Translations under genes and position numbers: made by a program
The notes under the pieces: model-generated
Told to the model about the DNA's origin: nothing
What the model saw: only the letters and a program-made list of their open reading frames with translations
The model's database searches: none
Shown: positions 36,024-44,520 of the stretch, in pieces
Layout: each line of letters begins with the position of its first letter
Numbering within the stretch: position 1 is the first letter of the stretch
Assembly: GCF_002135345.1 (NCBI RefSeq)
Contig: NZ_NEGI01000002.1
Span: 372,001-436,000, forward strand
Direction of reading: 5' to 3'
DNA: 64,000 nucleotides
Origin: Acinetobacter sp. ANC 4648
Lineage (GTDB): Bacteria; Pseudomonadota; Gammaproteobacteria; Pseudomonadales; Moraxellaceae

Positions 36024-37160
36024 ATGTCGAAAGATCCAAACCACCCTGAAAATACAACCGAAGTAGTACAGCCTCAAGTACAGAGTAATACTACGGCTAC
36101 TTTATCACCGCCTTCAAGCAAACTGATTCCGACGGCGACACGTACTTTGGTATTAATGTTTTTCGTTTTGTTAATTGGTATTACCGTCATTCTGTGGGCG
36201 TGGGAAATTGGCCCCTTTAAGAGTGCGATTGAATCAACAGACAATAGTTATGTGAAAGGTAAAACCACCATTTTATCCTCTCAAATTAATGGCTATGTTA
36301 AAGATGTGCTTGTGACTGACTTTGATCGCGTCAAAAAAGGACAAGCCTTAATCCATATTGATGCAACAACTTATAATCAAAAGGTGACTCAAGCGGAAGC
36401 CAGTGTCGATCAGGCCCAAAACAACTTATCCAATCAAACTCAACTCATAGAACAACGTAAGGCAGATATCATCGCAGCTCAAGCTAAAGTTGACCAAGCA
36501 CGTGCAGCCTATGAACTGGCTGTAACACAGCTCAATCGTTATCAACAATTGGGAAATAGTGGCGCAGCTTCAAAAACTGAACAAGATAAAGCGATAGCAG
36601 ATACTAAAAATAATCTTGCCCTGCTTAAACAGGCACAAGCCAATGTCTTAGTCGCTCAAGAAGCTTTAAAAACAGCTCAAGTGGCTGAAACAGGCCTAAA
36701 AGCCCAAATTACTAATGCCAAGGCGCAATTAGATCAAGCCGTTACCACTCAAGAATATAGTGTAATTATTGCCCCTATGGATGGTCAACTGGGCGAGGTT
36801 AACCCTCGTGTTGGACAATATGTTGCAGCAGGAACACAACTTTTATATCTTATTCCTCAGCAAACATGGGTTATAGCCAATTTTAAAGAAACTCAAATTA
36901 CCAATATGCAGATTGGTCAAAAAGCGACATTTAAAGTGGATGCAATGAACCACCAAAAATTTACAGGAAAAGTTGAAGAAATTTCCCCTGCAGCTGGCTC
37001 TGAATTTAGTGTCTTGAAGCCAGATAATACTACAGGTAACTTCACCAAAGTCGTGCAACGTATATCCGTGCGTATCGCAATTGATCCCAATCAAAAAGAT
37101 TTGGAAAAACTACGTCCAGGAATGTCTGTTGTGACTTCAGTAGATACCCGTTCTTCCTAG
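36024..37160 (+). CDS. HlyD/EmrA-type membrane fusion protein
   Basis: A 378-residue periplasmic adaptor. Polar N-terminus, one membrane helix (about 40-60, LVLMFFVLLIGITVILWAW), then SYVKGKTTILSSQINGYVKD (lipoyl-like half), a long helical hairpin rich in Ala/Gln (KVTQAEASVDQAQNNLSNQT onward), the second lipoyl half and a beta-barrel region (PRVGQYVAAGTQLLYLIPQQ, WVIANFKETQI). This is the EmrA layout. It lies immediately after the MFS gene and would bridge it to an outer-membrane channel. ATG 36024. Confidence 0.92.
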   Translation: MSKDPNHPENTTEVVQPQVQSNTTATLSPPSSKLIPTATRTLVLMFFVLLIGITVILWAWEIGPFKSAIESTDNSYVKGKTTILSSQINGYVKDVLVTDFDRVKKGQALIHIDATTYNQKVTQAEASVDQAQNNLSNQTQLIEQRKADIIAAQAKVDQARAAYELAVTQLNRYQQLGNSGAASKTEQDKAIADTKNNLALLKQAQANVLVAQEALKTAQVAETGLKAQITNAKAQLDQAVTTQEYSVIIAPMDGQLGEVNPRVGQYVAAGTQLLYLIPQQTWVIANFKETQITNMQIGQKATFKVDAMNHQKFTGKVEEISPAAGSEFSVLKPDNTTGNFTKVVQRISVRIAIDPNQKDLEKLRPGMSVVTSVDTRSS

Positions 37161-37291
37161 TTTGTAGATTTCGATAAAGTCTCAATATTGGATTAAAATC
37201 TATTAAAAATTTGCCTTCGCCGAGATATTAGTGATGAATACGCACTACAAATTTCAGTACACTATGTTTGAATATTTAAGACTAAACCAAA

Positions 37292-38167
37292 ATGTTTGAC
37301 TCTATTGCACATACCATTCCCGACCAAAAACTCAAACTCAACTCACCAATAGAACTCACAATAAAACGTTTAGACTTAGTCCATCCCCAAATTTCAGGCA
37401 ATAAATTTTTTAAACTTAAATATAATTTACTGGAAGCACAAAAATTAGGGTTAAAAAAAATTATCACCTTTGGAGGAGCATATTCTAACCATATTGCAGC
37501 GACAGCTTTTGCAGCACAACAATTTGGTTTTGAAAGCATCGGCATTATTCGTGGTGAAGAATTAGTCGATAAACCTTTAAACCATACCCTCTTAACAGCG
37601 CAAAAATTTAGTATGCAACTAAATTTCATTTCACGTGAACAATATCGACAAAAAGATCAAACTGAATTTTTAACTGAACTGAATCAACGTTTTCCAAATA
37701 GTTACATTATTCCTGAAGGCGGCAGTAATGCTTTAGCCATTCAAGGCTGTACAGAAATTTTAACAGCTGCTGATCGACAAAATTATGATGTCATTTGCTG
37801 TGCCGTTGGGACAGGAGGAACAATTTCAGGCCTAATTCAAGCAAGTTCAGCACACCAATCTGTACTTGGCTTTTCTGCATTAAAAGGTGATTTTCTACAA
37901 GCCGAAGTTGAAAAGAATACAATCAATAAAAATTGGAAAATTTTAGATGACTATTGTTTTGGAGGTTATGCCAAAATCCAACCTGAGCTTTTACACTTTA
38001 TCCAAAACTTTGAAACAAGCTATAAGATTCCTTTAGAACATATTTATACTGCGAAAATGTTGTATGGTATTTTTGATTTAATTCAAAAAAATTATTTTCC
38101 TGCACATTCTCGTATTTTAGTGATTCATTCAGGCGGCTTACAAGGTCGAATCTCGCTTGGTGAATAG
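37292..38167 (+). CDS. PLP-dependent enzyme, ACC deaminase / D-cysteine desulfhydrase family
   Basis: A 291-residue fold-type II PLP enzyme. The Schiff-base Lys is in HPQISGNKFFKLKYNLLEAQ, followed by IITFGGAYSNHIAATAFAAQ, the phosphate-handling and substrate pocket segment of this family. IIPEGGSNALAIQGC and AVGTGGTISGLIQAS complete the cofactor-binding signature. Members deaminate 1-aminocyclopropane-1-carboxylate or desulfhydrate D-cysteine; Acinetobacter versions are usually annotated only to family level, and I cannot choose. It is slightly shorter than classical ACC deaminase (about 335). Monocistronic or with the next gene, 60 bases downstream, which appears to have its own promoter. 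Confidence 0.88.
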   Translation: MFDSIAHTIPDQKLKLNSPIELTIKRLDLVHPQISGNKFFKLKYNLLEAQKLGLKKIITFGGAYSNHIAATAFAAQQFGFESIGIIRGEELVDKPLNHTLLTAQKFSMQLNFISREQYRQKDQTEFLTELNQRFPNSYIIPEGGSNALAIQGCTEILTAADRQNYDVICCAVGTGGTISGLIQASSAHQSVLGFSALKGDFLQAEVEKNTINKNWKILDDYCFGGYAKIQPELLHFIQNFETSYKIPLEHIYTAKMLYGIFDLIQKNYFPAHSRILVIHSGGLQGRISLGE

Positions 38168-38169
38168 TC

Positions 38170-38198
38170 CTGAAAAATAGCTCAAAATTGTCTATAAT
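38170..38198 (+). promoter_or_regulatory. Promoter for the HI0933-family gene
   Basis: CTGAAA (38170-38175) and TATAAT (38193-38198), 17 bases apart: four of six and six of six matches to consensus. The expected start of transcription is near 38205, some 23 bases before the ATG at 38228. Confidence 0.45.
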
Positions 38199-38227
38199 GC
38201 CCTGCTTTTATCTCCCATGAGTTTGCC

Positions 38228-39427
38228 ATGTCTTCAAATCAGTACGATGTCATTATTTTAGGTGCAGGTGCGTCTGGCCTAATGGCAGCAGCTTTGGCAG
38301 CAAAACGTGGGCGTAAAGTTTTGGTCATGGAAAAAGCCAATAAAATTGGTAAAAAAATTCTCATGTCCGGTGGCGGAAAATGTAACTTTACCAATTTGTA
38401 TGTCGAACCTGAAAACTTTATTTCACATAATCCACATTTCGTCATTTCAGCTTTAACACGGTATACCAACTGGGATTTTATTGGTTTAGTCAGTGAATAC
38501 GGCATCGAATATGAGGAACGTAAGCATGGTCAATTATTTACCTTAAAGGGTTCAAAAGAAATTTTAAACATGTTACTGAATGAATGTGAAAAAACTGGCT
38601 TAGTCGATATTAAATGCAGTTGTGAAGTTAAAGCAGTCAGTGCAATTACAGATAATCATTTTCGAGTTGCAACAAGTTTGGGGTATTTTGAAGCTGAATC
38701 GGTAGTCGTGGCATCAGGTGGTTTATCCATTCCAACTTTAGGCGGTTCAGGCATTGGTTATGAGATAGCAAAACAATTTGGACATCATTTGTATCCAACA
38801 CGTGCTGGTTTAGTCCCGTTTACTTTTTCTGACCAGTTTAAAGAAGTAACCACACGGTTAAGTGGTAATGCAGTTGAAGCTACATTATCCAATGAACTAA
38901 ATAGCTTTACTGAAGCATTACTTTTTACCCATCGTGGTTTAAGTGGGCCAAGCTCTCTACAACTTTCTAATTATTGGGATGTCGGGCAACGCTTTAAAAT
39001 TAACTTCCTACCGTCTATGGATCTTCAGGATTTCTTTAAAGCAAAAAAATCCACACAGCCTAAAGTTTTACTAAGAACCTTACTCGTCGATCATCTACCT
39101 AAAAGTGTGGTGCTTGAATTACAGACTTTAATTTGGGCCGATGTTGCTGAAACTGCAATCGGGAATATCAGTGATGATAAACTCGAAGCTATTGCACAGC
39201 GCCTGCATGCTTTTGAAGTAAAACCGTCTGGAACTGAAGGCTATCGGACTGCTGAGGTTACTTTAGGTGGTGTAGATACCACCGAAGTTTCATCTAAAAC
39301 AATGGAAAGTAAAAAGCAAAAAGGCTTGTATTTTATTGGTGAAATTTTAGATGTTTCAGGGCATTTAGGTGGATATAACTTCCAATGGGCATGGGCTTCT
39401 GCACATGCCGCATCACAATATGTATAA
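38228..39427 (+). CDS. HI0933/YhiN-family FAD-dependent oxidoreductase
   Basis: A 399-residue flavoprotein of the BaiN/HI0933 family. The N-terminal dinucleotide-binding motif is DVIILGAGASGLMAAALAAK, followed by VMEKANKIGKKILMSGGGKC and NFTN, a hallmark of the family. The C-terminal ILDVSGHLGGYNFQWAWASA is the second FAD contact. Biochemical role is not settled; related enzymes reduce conjugated bonds. ATG 38228. Confidence 0.93.
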   Translation: MSSNQYDVIILGAGASGLMAAALAAKRGRKVLVMEKANKIGKKILMSGGGKCNFTNLYVEPENFISHNPHFVISALTRYTNWDFIGLVSEYGIEYEERKHGQLFTLKGSKEILNMLLNECEKTGLVDIKCSCEVKAVSAITDNHFRVATSLGYFEAESVVVASGGLSIPTLGGSGIGYEIAKQFGHHLYPTRAGLVPFTFSDQFKEVTTRLSGNAVEATLSNELNSFTEALLFTHRGLSGPSSLQLSNYWDVGQRFKINFLPSMDLQDFFKAKKSTQPKVLLRTLLVDHLPKSVVLELQTLIWADVAETAIGNISDDKLEAIAQRLHAFEVKPSGTEGYRTAEVTLGGVDTTEVSSKTMESKKQKGLYFIGEILDVSGHLGGYNFQWAWASAHAASQYV

Positions 39428-39436
39428 ACAATAAAT

Positions 39437-39601
39437 TTATTCTAAATAATCTGTTTTAAATAGACAGATATGTGAATTTTGCTGCGCCCGAATAATCGTC
39501 TGATTCATTTTCACACATGAATCAGACCTCTCTTGATCGAGATCAGTATTGAATGAATGTAACTGCTGAGTGATGTTCTGTATAAATTGAATGAATTGCA
39601 T
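39437..39601 (-). CDS. Small 54-residue protein, unknown
   Basis: ATG 39601 preceded at 6 bases by GGGAG, an excellent ribosome binding site, opening a 54-codon frame that ends with TAA at 39437, 10 bases after the end of the convergent flavoprotein gene. The product (MQFIQFIQNITQQLHSFNTD at the start) is soluble and polar with two Cys; the layout suggests two helices. No family recognised. The strong ribosome binding site and sensible composition support a real gene. Confidence 0.55.
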   Translation of the reverse strand: MQFIQFIQNITQQLHSFNTDLDQERSDSCVKMNQTIIRAQQNSHICLFKTDYLE

Positions 39602-39818
39602 CAATGCTCCCTCTTTTTAATATTTTCTATCCATCCTAGGATAAGTCATTAATATTTAGAATATATTAATGACTAAAATTTAATCCATTTTATGCTTTTT
39701 GTACAGTCCTTTAATTCAACCATTATGACTTTTTATACTAGACTTAAAGCTGTTCATTTTTGAATACATTTAAGCAATTATAAAATCATGAACGTGTGTA
39801 TGGAAAGAGTCTAATCCC

Positions 39819-39980
39819 TCATTGATCCTGAGTTGGATATTCTTCGGTTTGAGTAATCTGTTGCTTATCCTGAGATTTAGGCTTACTCACTATAAACTTA
39901 TAAGCGCTTGCTAAAAACCCAACGGTAATCCCTGCAATAACGATTGGAGCAATAAACTTATTGGGCTTGTTTTGGGTCAT
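39819..39980 (-). CDS. Small 53-residue membrane protein
   Basis: ATG 39980 with AAGGAG 8 bases upstream, TGA at 39819. The product opens MTQNKPNKFIAPIVIAGITV and has one hydrophobic helix (about residues 10-28) followed by a polar, Lys/Gln/Glu-rich tail. The ribosome binding site is near-perfect. It lies between the 54-residue gene and the mechanosensitive-like gene, all on the minus strand. No family recognised. Confidence 0.7.
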   Translation of the reverse strand: MTQNKPNKFIAPIVIAGITVGFLASAYKFIVSKPKSQDKQQITQTEEYPTQDQ

Positions 39981-40017
39981 TATTTTCTCCTTAATAATTG
40001 ATGCGACTCTAAAATAG

Positions 40018-40056
40018 CAAAAGATCGTTCAGTTAATCCTGAACGATCTTTAAAAA
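40018..40056 (-). terminator. Terminator after the mechanosensitive-channel-like gene
   Basis: AAAGATCGTTCAG, 5-base loop, CTGAACGATCTTT, with a stem of about 13 base pairs and a short T-run on the minus strand, 20 bases after the stop. Confidence 0.7.
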
Positions 40057-40076
40057 AAAAAACAGGTTATTTCGGG

Positions 40077-41612
40077 TCATTCTACTCGGTCATTATTATC
40101 TTTTTGATCTAGAGCATTAGGTTTATTCCCATCACATTTTGCTTTATCAATTAAATCAGTCAAGATACGCTCTGCTGGTTGACGACCACCTAAACCAAAT
40201 GCCAGAGCAAATGCGACAGCCACAGATCCTAAGGTTAATCCAAAAGCTAAATTCACAATCGAGTCTGCAATGCCCATGGCTTTTAAGCCCATGGCAATAA
40301 CTAAGCCCATAATTAATACACGGACTAAGTTACCTAACCAACGCGAGCTATGATATTCGCCACGCTGCACGACATTCGCGACAATATTAGCTAACCAGAA
40401 TCCAATTACTAAAATAATAGCACCCAATAAAATATTGGCACCAAATTGGATAAACATAGAAATTAAGCCACTCACTTGTTCAAAACCGAGTCTATTCGCA
40501 GCTTCTGAAACCGCAAACAACATGGTAAAGAACACAATTAAGTAACCAATAATGCACGAAACTTTAGTTTCACCTAAAAAGCGTTGAACATCCAATTTTG
40601 CTGGAATTTCATCAACACCTGTTCCCGCAATAACTTCTGCCACCAATTTTGCTACGAATCGAGAAACTACATATGCAACAATTAAAATTAGACCTGCTGC
40701 AATAATATGTGGAATTGCATACATAATCTCAGCAAGCATTGCTGTTGCAGGTTGTGAAATAGCTTGTATACCTAAAGCTTCAAAAGCGATAATTAAAGCG
40801 GTAATCATCACCAGTGCAAAGACAAATGAGCCCAGTAAATGCGCGAGACTGCTCTTTTTAAAGAGGCCAACTTTTTCAGCTTGAGCTTGTAAATCTAGAC
40901 TATTGGTTAAACCTTCCACAATCCCACGAACAATTTTTGCAAGAATATAGCCTACAAAAACAATCACGCCAGCAATAAAGATATTTGGTATATAGGCAAT
41001 CGCTGCACCCAACATATTCTGTACAGGCAGCAGTAAACCTTGTAAACCTAAAATAGATAAAACAATTGGGAGGAATAACAATAAAATCAGCCAATACACA
41101 ATCTCGGCAATATTCTGACTAATCGGATTAACCCCAACCTCTGAACTGAGTTTTTCATCTAACTGGGTTTTTGCCAAGACACGTGTTAATCCTGCACGAA
41201 CCAATCTGGCAACAATCCAACCAATAAAAGCGACAATAATCGCAGCAATAATATTTGGAACAAAGATTAGGAATTGCGCAACCATATTACTAAATGGGCC
41301 GCTGACACTGTTAATGTTCAAGACATTTAATGCTGCAATCACCGCAAGAATGAAGATAAACCAAAATACAAACTTGGAAATAATGGACTCATAATTTGGA
41401 GATGGCTCTACAGCAGCATGTCCTGCTGCATTTGAGAGTTTATGATTGGTATTGGCCTTTTGAAGTAGTTTTTTTACACCTGCCGCAATCACTAAACTAA
41501 TGATCCACCCCACCAACAAGATGACAACTGCTGCAATAATCGGGTGAAATTGATCCCAGTAATACATTACACCAAGTCCACTATGTGGACTTCCTGTCAA
41601 AAACTCATTCAT
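40077..41612 (-). CDS. Multi-helix mechanosensitive ion channel-like protein (TM_helix repeats)
   Basis: A 511-residue inner-membrane protein, with about ten hydrophobic helices in repeated units that each end in P-N-I/H-I-I-A-A-x-I-x-x-x-G/A-x-x-V/I: VPNIIAAIIVAFIGWIVARL, IPNIFIAGVIVFVGYILAKI, IPHIIAAGLILIVAYVVSRF. This is the conserved TM helix family (CmpX-like). Near the C-terminus GSVAVAFALAFGLGGRQPAE resembles the pore helix of MscS, but the large cytoplasmic MscS domain is missing. Probably senses membrane tension or binds a regulator. The ATG at 41612 is preferred over 41618 because GAGGG lies 7 bases before it. Confidence 0.87.
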   Translation of the reverse strand: MNEFLTGSPHSGLGVMYYWDQFHPIIAAVVILLVGWIISLVIAAGVKKLLQKANTNHKLSNAAGHAAVEPSPNYESIISKFVFWFIFILAVIAALNVLNINSVSGPFSNMVAQFLIFVPNIIAAIIVAFIGWIVARLVRAGLTRVLAKTQLDEKLSSEVGVNPISQNIAEIVYWLILLLFLPIVLSILGLQGLLLPVQNMLGAAIAYIPNIFIAGVIVFVGYILAKIVRGIVEGLTNSLDLQAQAEKVGLFKKSSLAHLLGSFVFALVMITALIIAFEALGIQAISQPATAMLAEIMYAIPHIIAAGLILIVAYVVSRFVAKLVAEVIAGTGVDEIPAKLDVQRFLGETKVSCIIGYLIVFFTMLFAVSEAANRLGFEQVSGLISMFIQFGANILLGAIILVIGFWLANIVANVVQRGEYHSSRWLGNLVRVLIMGLVIAMGLKAMGIADSIVNLAFGLTLGSVAVAFALAFGLGGRQPAERILTDLIDKAKCDGNKPNALDQKDNNDRVE

Positions 41613-41752
41613 TTTCATTCCCTCTTGTTATATCAATAATAATTAAAATTAAGTTCGTGGTTCATGAAACGATAAATTACCATTACAACCTATTGCATGT
41701 TTTTCATACAATATATCACTGCATAAATACAACAAATTCAAAGTAAATGATT

Positions 41753-41797
41753 GCAAAAAAACTCTAGCTATTTAGAAAATAGAACTAGAGTTTTTTC
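41753..41797. terminator. Bidirectional terminator after the 47-residue membrane protein
   Basis: AACTCTAG-CTATTT, a 3-base loop, AAATAG-AA-CTAGAGTT, with a 2-base bulge and T-runs on both strands (seven on the minus side). It lies downstream of the minus-strand gene at 41941-42084. Confidence 0.75.
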
Positions 41798-41820
41798 ATT
41801 TAAAAATTTTGGTGGCCAGC

Positions 41821-41863
41821 TATTCAGAATAATGATTCAACCTATTCAGAATAATGATTCAAC
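41821..41863 (+). repeat. Two-copy 22-bp direct repeat
   Basis: TATTCAGAATAATGATTCAA occurs at 41821-41840 and 41843-41862, with the next base (C) also shared. Likely a small local duplication; no function is suggested. Confidence 0.7.
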
Positions 41864-41940
41864 AAAGCGTAGACTTATACCTAATAGACCATTCTAAATG
41901 CATCTTTATATCCAGTTTGTTATGGGGTATAGATTGCGTA

Positions 41941-42084
41941 TTACTTCCAATCCGCTAGCATGTAAACCAGTAATGCAATGAAAAAAAGACCGACTAGAAT
42001 AAGCATGTAGACAGGCAAGCGTTTCTTTTGTTTCACTTCTTCTGGCGTTGTTACATGAGATGGTTTATTGAAATCATGTTGCAT
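41941..42084 (-). CDS. Small 47-residue membrane protein
   Basis: ATG 42084 with GGGAGGGTGA upstream, TAA at 41941. The product starts MQHDFNKPSHVTTPEEVKQK, then a basic patch KKRLP and one helix (VYMLILVGLFFIALLVYMLA), ending in DWK. The layout is cytoplasmic tail, helix, short exterior end. No named family. A strong ribosome binding site and a following terminator support it. Confidence 0.72.
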   Translation of the reverse strand: MQHDFNKPSHVTTPEEVKQKKRLPVYMLILVGLFFIALLVYMLADWK

Positions 42085-42245
42085 AATTTCACCCTCCCTA
42101 TCTTATTATTGGTGAAATTTCATACTACCAAGCTATTCAGTTACAGTGTGTAATTTATTTTAGTTGAGAGTATATTTTTTATATTCCACAAGAATGCTTG
42201 ATAAATGCGCTATAATATTGACCCAATTTTTCGGCTATTATAGAT

Positions 42246-42668
42246 ATGGCTTACTTGCGGCAAAGTGCTTCTTTAGAACTGGAGACTGATGTCACACATC
42301 AATGTTTTTTACATACCACTCGTGATGAACACTTGATCGGGGTTATTGAATTTAGCAAACCCAGTTTGATACTCAAATGGGGGGATTTAGAATATTTTCG
42401 ACGCCGAACTGAAGAGTTTTCAGTTATGCCTTTTCCCGATTGCGTTAATGCCATGATCATTGATATTCGTAATATCTCTGCTTTTTTAGATAATGAAGTT
42501 CCAATTGTTCCTTGGCGTTTACTTGAGGAAGACTGTCCAATACGATTAGTCGTACCTGCAGATCGTTTAGACCATTATATTGGTATTTTTGAACCTACGT
42601 GGTTAACGACAGATACTGAAACAGCCATTCAAGAATTGCGTGAATTTATGGATATGTTTGTTCACTAA
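42246..42668 (+). CDS. Conserved protein of unknown function, 140 residues
   Basis: A soluble, acidic 140-residue protein that I do not recognise. Segments such as IGVIEFSKPSLILKWGDLEY and NAMIIDIRNISAFLDNEVPI, with alternating strands and helices, suggest a compact alpha/beta fold. The two Cys near residues 20 and 74 and another near 99 show no metal pattern. A TATAAT lies at 42211-42216, 30 bases before the ATG, but no -35 at the right distance. Ends in a strong terminator shared with fpr. Confidence 0.72.
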   Translation: MAYLRQSASLELETDVTHQCFLHTTRDEHLIGVIEFSKPSLILKWGDLEYFRRRTEEFSVMPFPDCVNAMIIDIRNISAFLDNEVPIVPWRLLEEDCPIRLVVPADRLDHYIGIFEPTWLTTDTETAIQELREFMDMFVH

Positions 42669-42681
42669 AAATAGCAAGACA

Positions 42682-42714
42682 TAAAAATCCCGCTTCGGCC
42701 AAAGCGGGATTTAG
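42682..42714. terminator. Bidirectional terminator between the 140-residue gene and fpr
   Basis: AAATCCCGCTT, a 6-base loop, AAGCGGGATTT; G/C-rich stem between convergent genes. Confidence 0.85.
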
Positions 42715-42742
42715 TATAGAGTTTATGCTTAAACCCATATCT

Positions 42743-43504
42743 TTACCAATAGTTCTCAACCGCAATATTTCCTTCACCACGACGATTCATGGTTAAACCA
42801 CGGGCTTTTAATGCATCTTTGGTATCATCGACCATTTGCGGATTACCACACAGCATGACATGTGTCGTTTCAGGATTAAATTCCAGACCAACTGCTTTTT
42901 CTAACTCGCCATTTTCAATCAAAATAGGTAAACGATCATGTAAGGCCGCTAAAGGATCTCGAGTAATAATTGGGACAAATTTAAAGCCACTATGACCCTC
43001 CCCAAAGCTGTCTGCAATTTCTTGAATACGTTCCAGATAAGCCAATTCTGATGCAGTACGAACACTATAAATCAGATTAATATTTTTATATTTAGACCAC
43101 GTATCAAAATCTTGTAGCATCGAAATAAAAGGAGCCAACCCTGTTCCAGTTGCCAATAACCATAAATCGTGTGGTAAAGGTAACTGATAACGTGCCAAAG
43201 TTAAAAAACCATACGCTGTTTTTTCAAGATAAAGTGCATCACCCACTTCTAAATGTTGTAAGTTAGAGGTAAAGGCTCCATCAGGTACAACAATCGAAAA
43301 AAATTCTAGGGTTTCATCAAAAGGTGATGACACCACTGAATATGCCCGCACGACTAACTCATCTCCGACTTTTAGTCCAATACGTGCAAACTGCCCTGCT
43401 GTGAACTTAAAATGTGCAGGCCGCGTCATGGTAAAACTAAATAAAGTATTGGTCCAACGCTGTACAGATAAAACCTTTTCTACGCTAAATTTTTCAATTG
43501 ACAT
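42743..43504 (-). CDS. fpr: Ferredoxin-NADP reductase
   Basis: FAD enzyme exchanging electrons between NADPH and ferredoxin or flavodoxin; cytoplasmic. 253 residues, normal for bacterial Fpr. FAD-binding RAYSVVSSP (R-x-Y-S type) at about 50, the NADP-binding GTGLAPFISMLQDF, and the C-terminal MLCGNPQMVDDTKDALKARG followed by the terminal VENYW. An aromatic C-terminal end is the feature of the E. coli-like subclass. The start MSIEKFSVEKVLSVQRW at 43504 is taken by family; the frame opens earlier at 43552 but that extension is not conserved-looking. Divergent from the LysR-type gene, 85 bases away; both control regions lie there. Confidence 0.94.
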   Translation of the reverse strand: MSIEKFSVEKVLSVQRWTNTLFSFTMTRPAHFKFTAGQFARIGLKVGDELVVRAYSVVSSPFDETLEFFSIVVPDGAFTSNLQHLEVGDALYLEKTAYGFLTLARYQLPLPHDLWLLATGTGLAPFISMLQDFDTWSKYKNINLIYSVRTASELAYLERIQEIADSFGEGHSGFKFVPIITRDPLAALHDRLPILIENGELEKAVGLEFNPETTHVMLCGNPQMVDDTKDALKARGLTMNRRGEGNIAVENYW

Positions 43505-43589
43505 GATTTCTACGTGGCATGAAAGATACTCCTCATGGTAGCATGACCGCATAATTTATTAATATTTTTTAAATGTTAAGGCTATATTC

Positions 43590-44474
43590 ATGCGCATGAC
43601 TTTACGCCAGCTGGCTGTTTTTGTAGCCGTTGCTCAAGAAGGAACCGTTACTAAAGCAAGTGATGCCGTTCGACTGACCCAAAGTGCTGCAAGTATGGCT
43701 TTGGCAGACTTAGAAGATGGTCTTGGGGCACCGTTATTTGACCGTTTAGGCAAACGCCTACAATTGAATGATCTGGGACGTTTTCTTTTGCCACAAGCAT
43801 TGGAAATATTAGGTCGTTGTGATGCTTTCGAACAAGCTGCCAAAGGTGAATTACAAAGTATAGATTTACGCATTGGTGCAACGCTTACCATTAGTGATTA
43901 TTTAATGCCCGACTTGATGGCTGATTTTTTAAAAATTCAACCACAAGCCTATTTACAACTGCAGGTCGGGAATACCCGTCAAATGATTGAGGCCGTCAAT
44001 CAATTCCAATTGGATTTAGCTTTAATCGAAGGATCTTGTCATTTACCACAATTACAATGTATCCATTGGCGTGATGATGAACTCGCGGTATGTTGCGCAC
44101 CAGACCATCCTTTAGCTCAGTTTAACCGACCATTAACCGCACATGATTTTTATCATGTCGAGTGGGTTTTACGCGAAGAAGGTTCAGGTACACGTGAAGT
44201 ATTTGATAATGCAATCTTAAAAGATTTACCAGATGCCAATATTCGCCTCACTTTAGGGCATAACGAAGCGATTTTAAAAATCGTTGCAGGTGGACTAGGT
44301 ATGTCCTGTATTTCTAAACTCGCAATTTCACCTTTGCAAGAAAAGGGTCAATTGGTCATTCTGGATACACCTTTCTGGCAATTGACGCGTCCATTGTTCA
44401 TGCTCGCACATCGACAAAAATACCAAGGGCCAGGACTAAAAGCCTTCATGAAGTTTTGTGATCGCCCCATTTAA
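43590..44474 (+). CDS. LysR-type regulator, FinR-like
   Basis: A 294-residue LysR-type regulator. N-terminal winged helix-turn-helix (about 5-63, LRQLAVFVAVAQEGTVTKAS followed by LTQSAASMALADLEDGLGAP), then the substrate-binding domain (IDLRIGATLTISDYLMPDLM on). It is divergent from fpr, which is the arrangement of finR and fpr in Pseudomonas, where FinR activates fpr under superoxide or sulfur-related signals. The assignment is by position plus family and is therefore an inference. AAGG lies about 9 bases before the ATG at 43590. Confidence 0.88.
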   Translation: MRMTLRQLAVFVAVAQEGTVTKASDAVRLTQSAASMALADLEDGLGAPLFDRLGKRLQLNDLGRFLLPQALEILGRCDAFEQAAKGELQSIDLRIGATLTISDYLMPDLMADFLKIQPQAYLQLQVGNTRQMIEAVNQFQLDLALIEGSCHLPQLQCIHWRDDELAVCCAPDHPLAQFNRPLTAHDFYHVEWVLREEGSGTREVFDNAILKDLPDANIRLTLGHNEAILKIVAGGLGMSCISKLAISPLQEKGQLVILDTPFWQLTRPLFMLAHRQKYQGPGLKAFMKFCDRPI

Positions 44475-44476
44475 AA

Positions 44477-44507
44477 TAAAAAGCTCCATTTGGAGCTTTA
44501 TTTTTAT
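44477..44507. terminator. Terminator between the LysR gene and the cold-shock membrane gene
   Basis: AAAGCTCC, loop ATTT, GGAGCTTT, then ATTTTTATT on the plus strand; also usable on the minus strand. Confidence 0.78.
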
Positions 44508-44520
44508 TGATTAATACAGA

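Larger units (their letters stand above)
41613..41940. other. Intergenic region with hairpin and short direct repeat
   Basis: 328 bases. It contains a terminator (41753-41797) and two copies of TATTCAGAATAATGATTCAA at 41821 and 41843, a 22-base period. Nothing else coding is seen. Confidence 0.5.
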
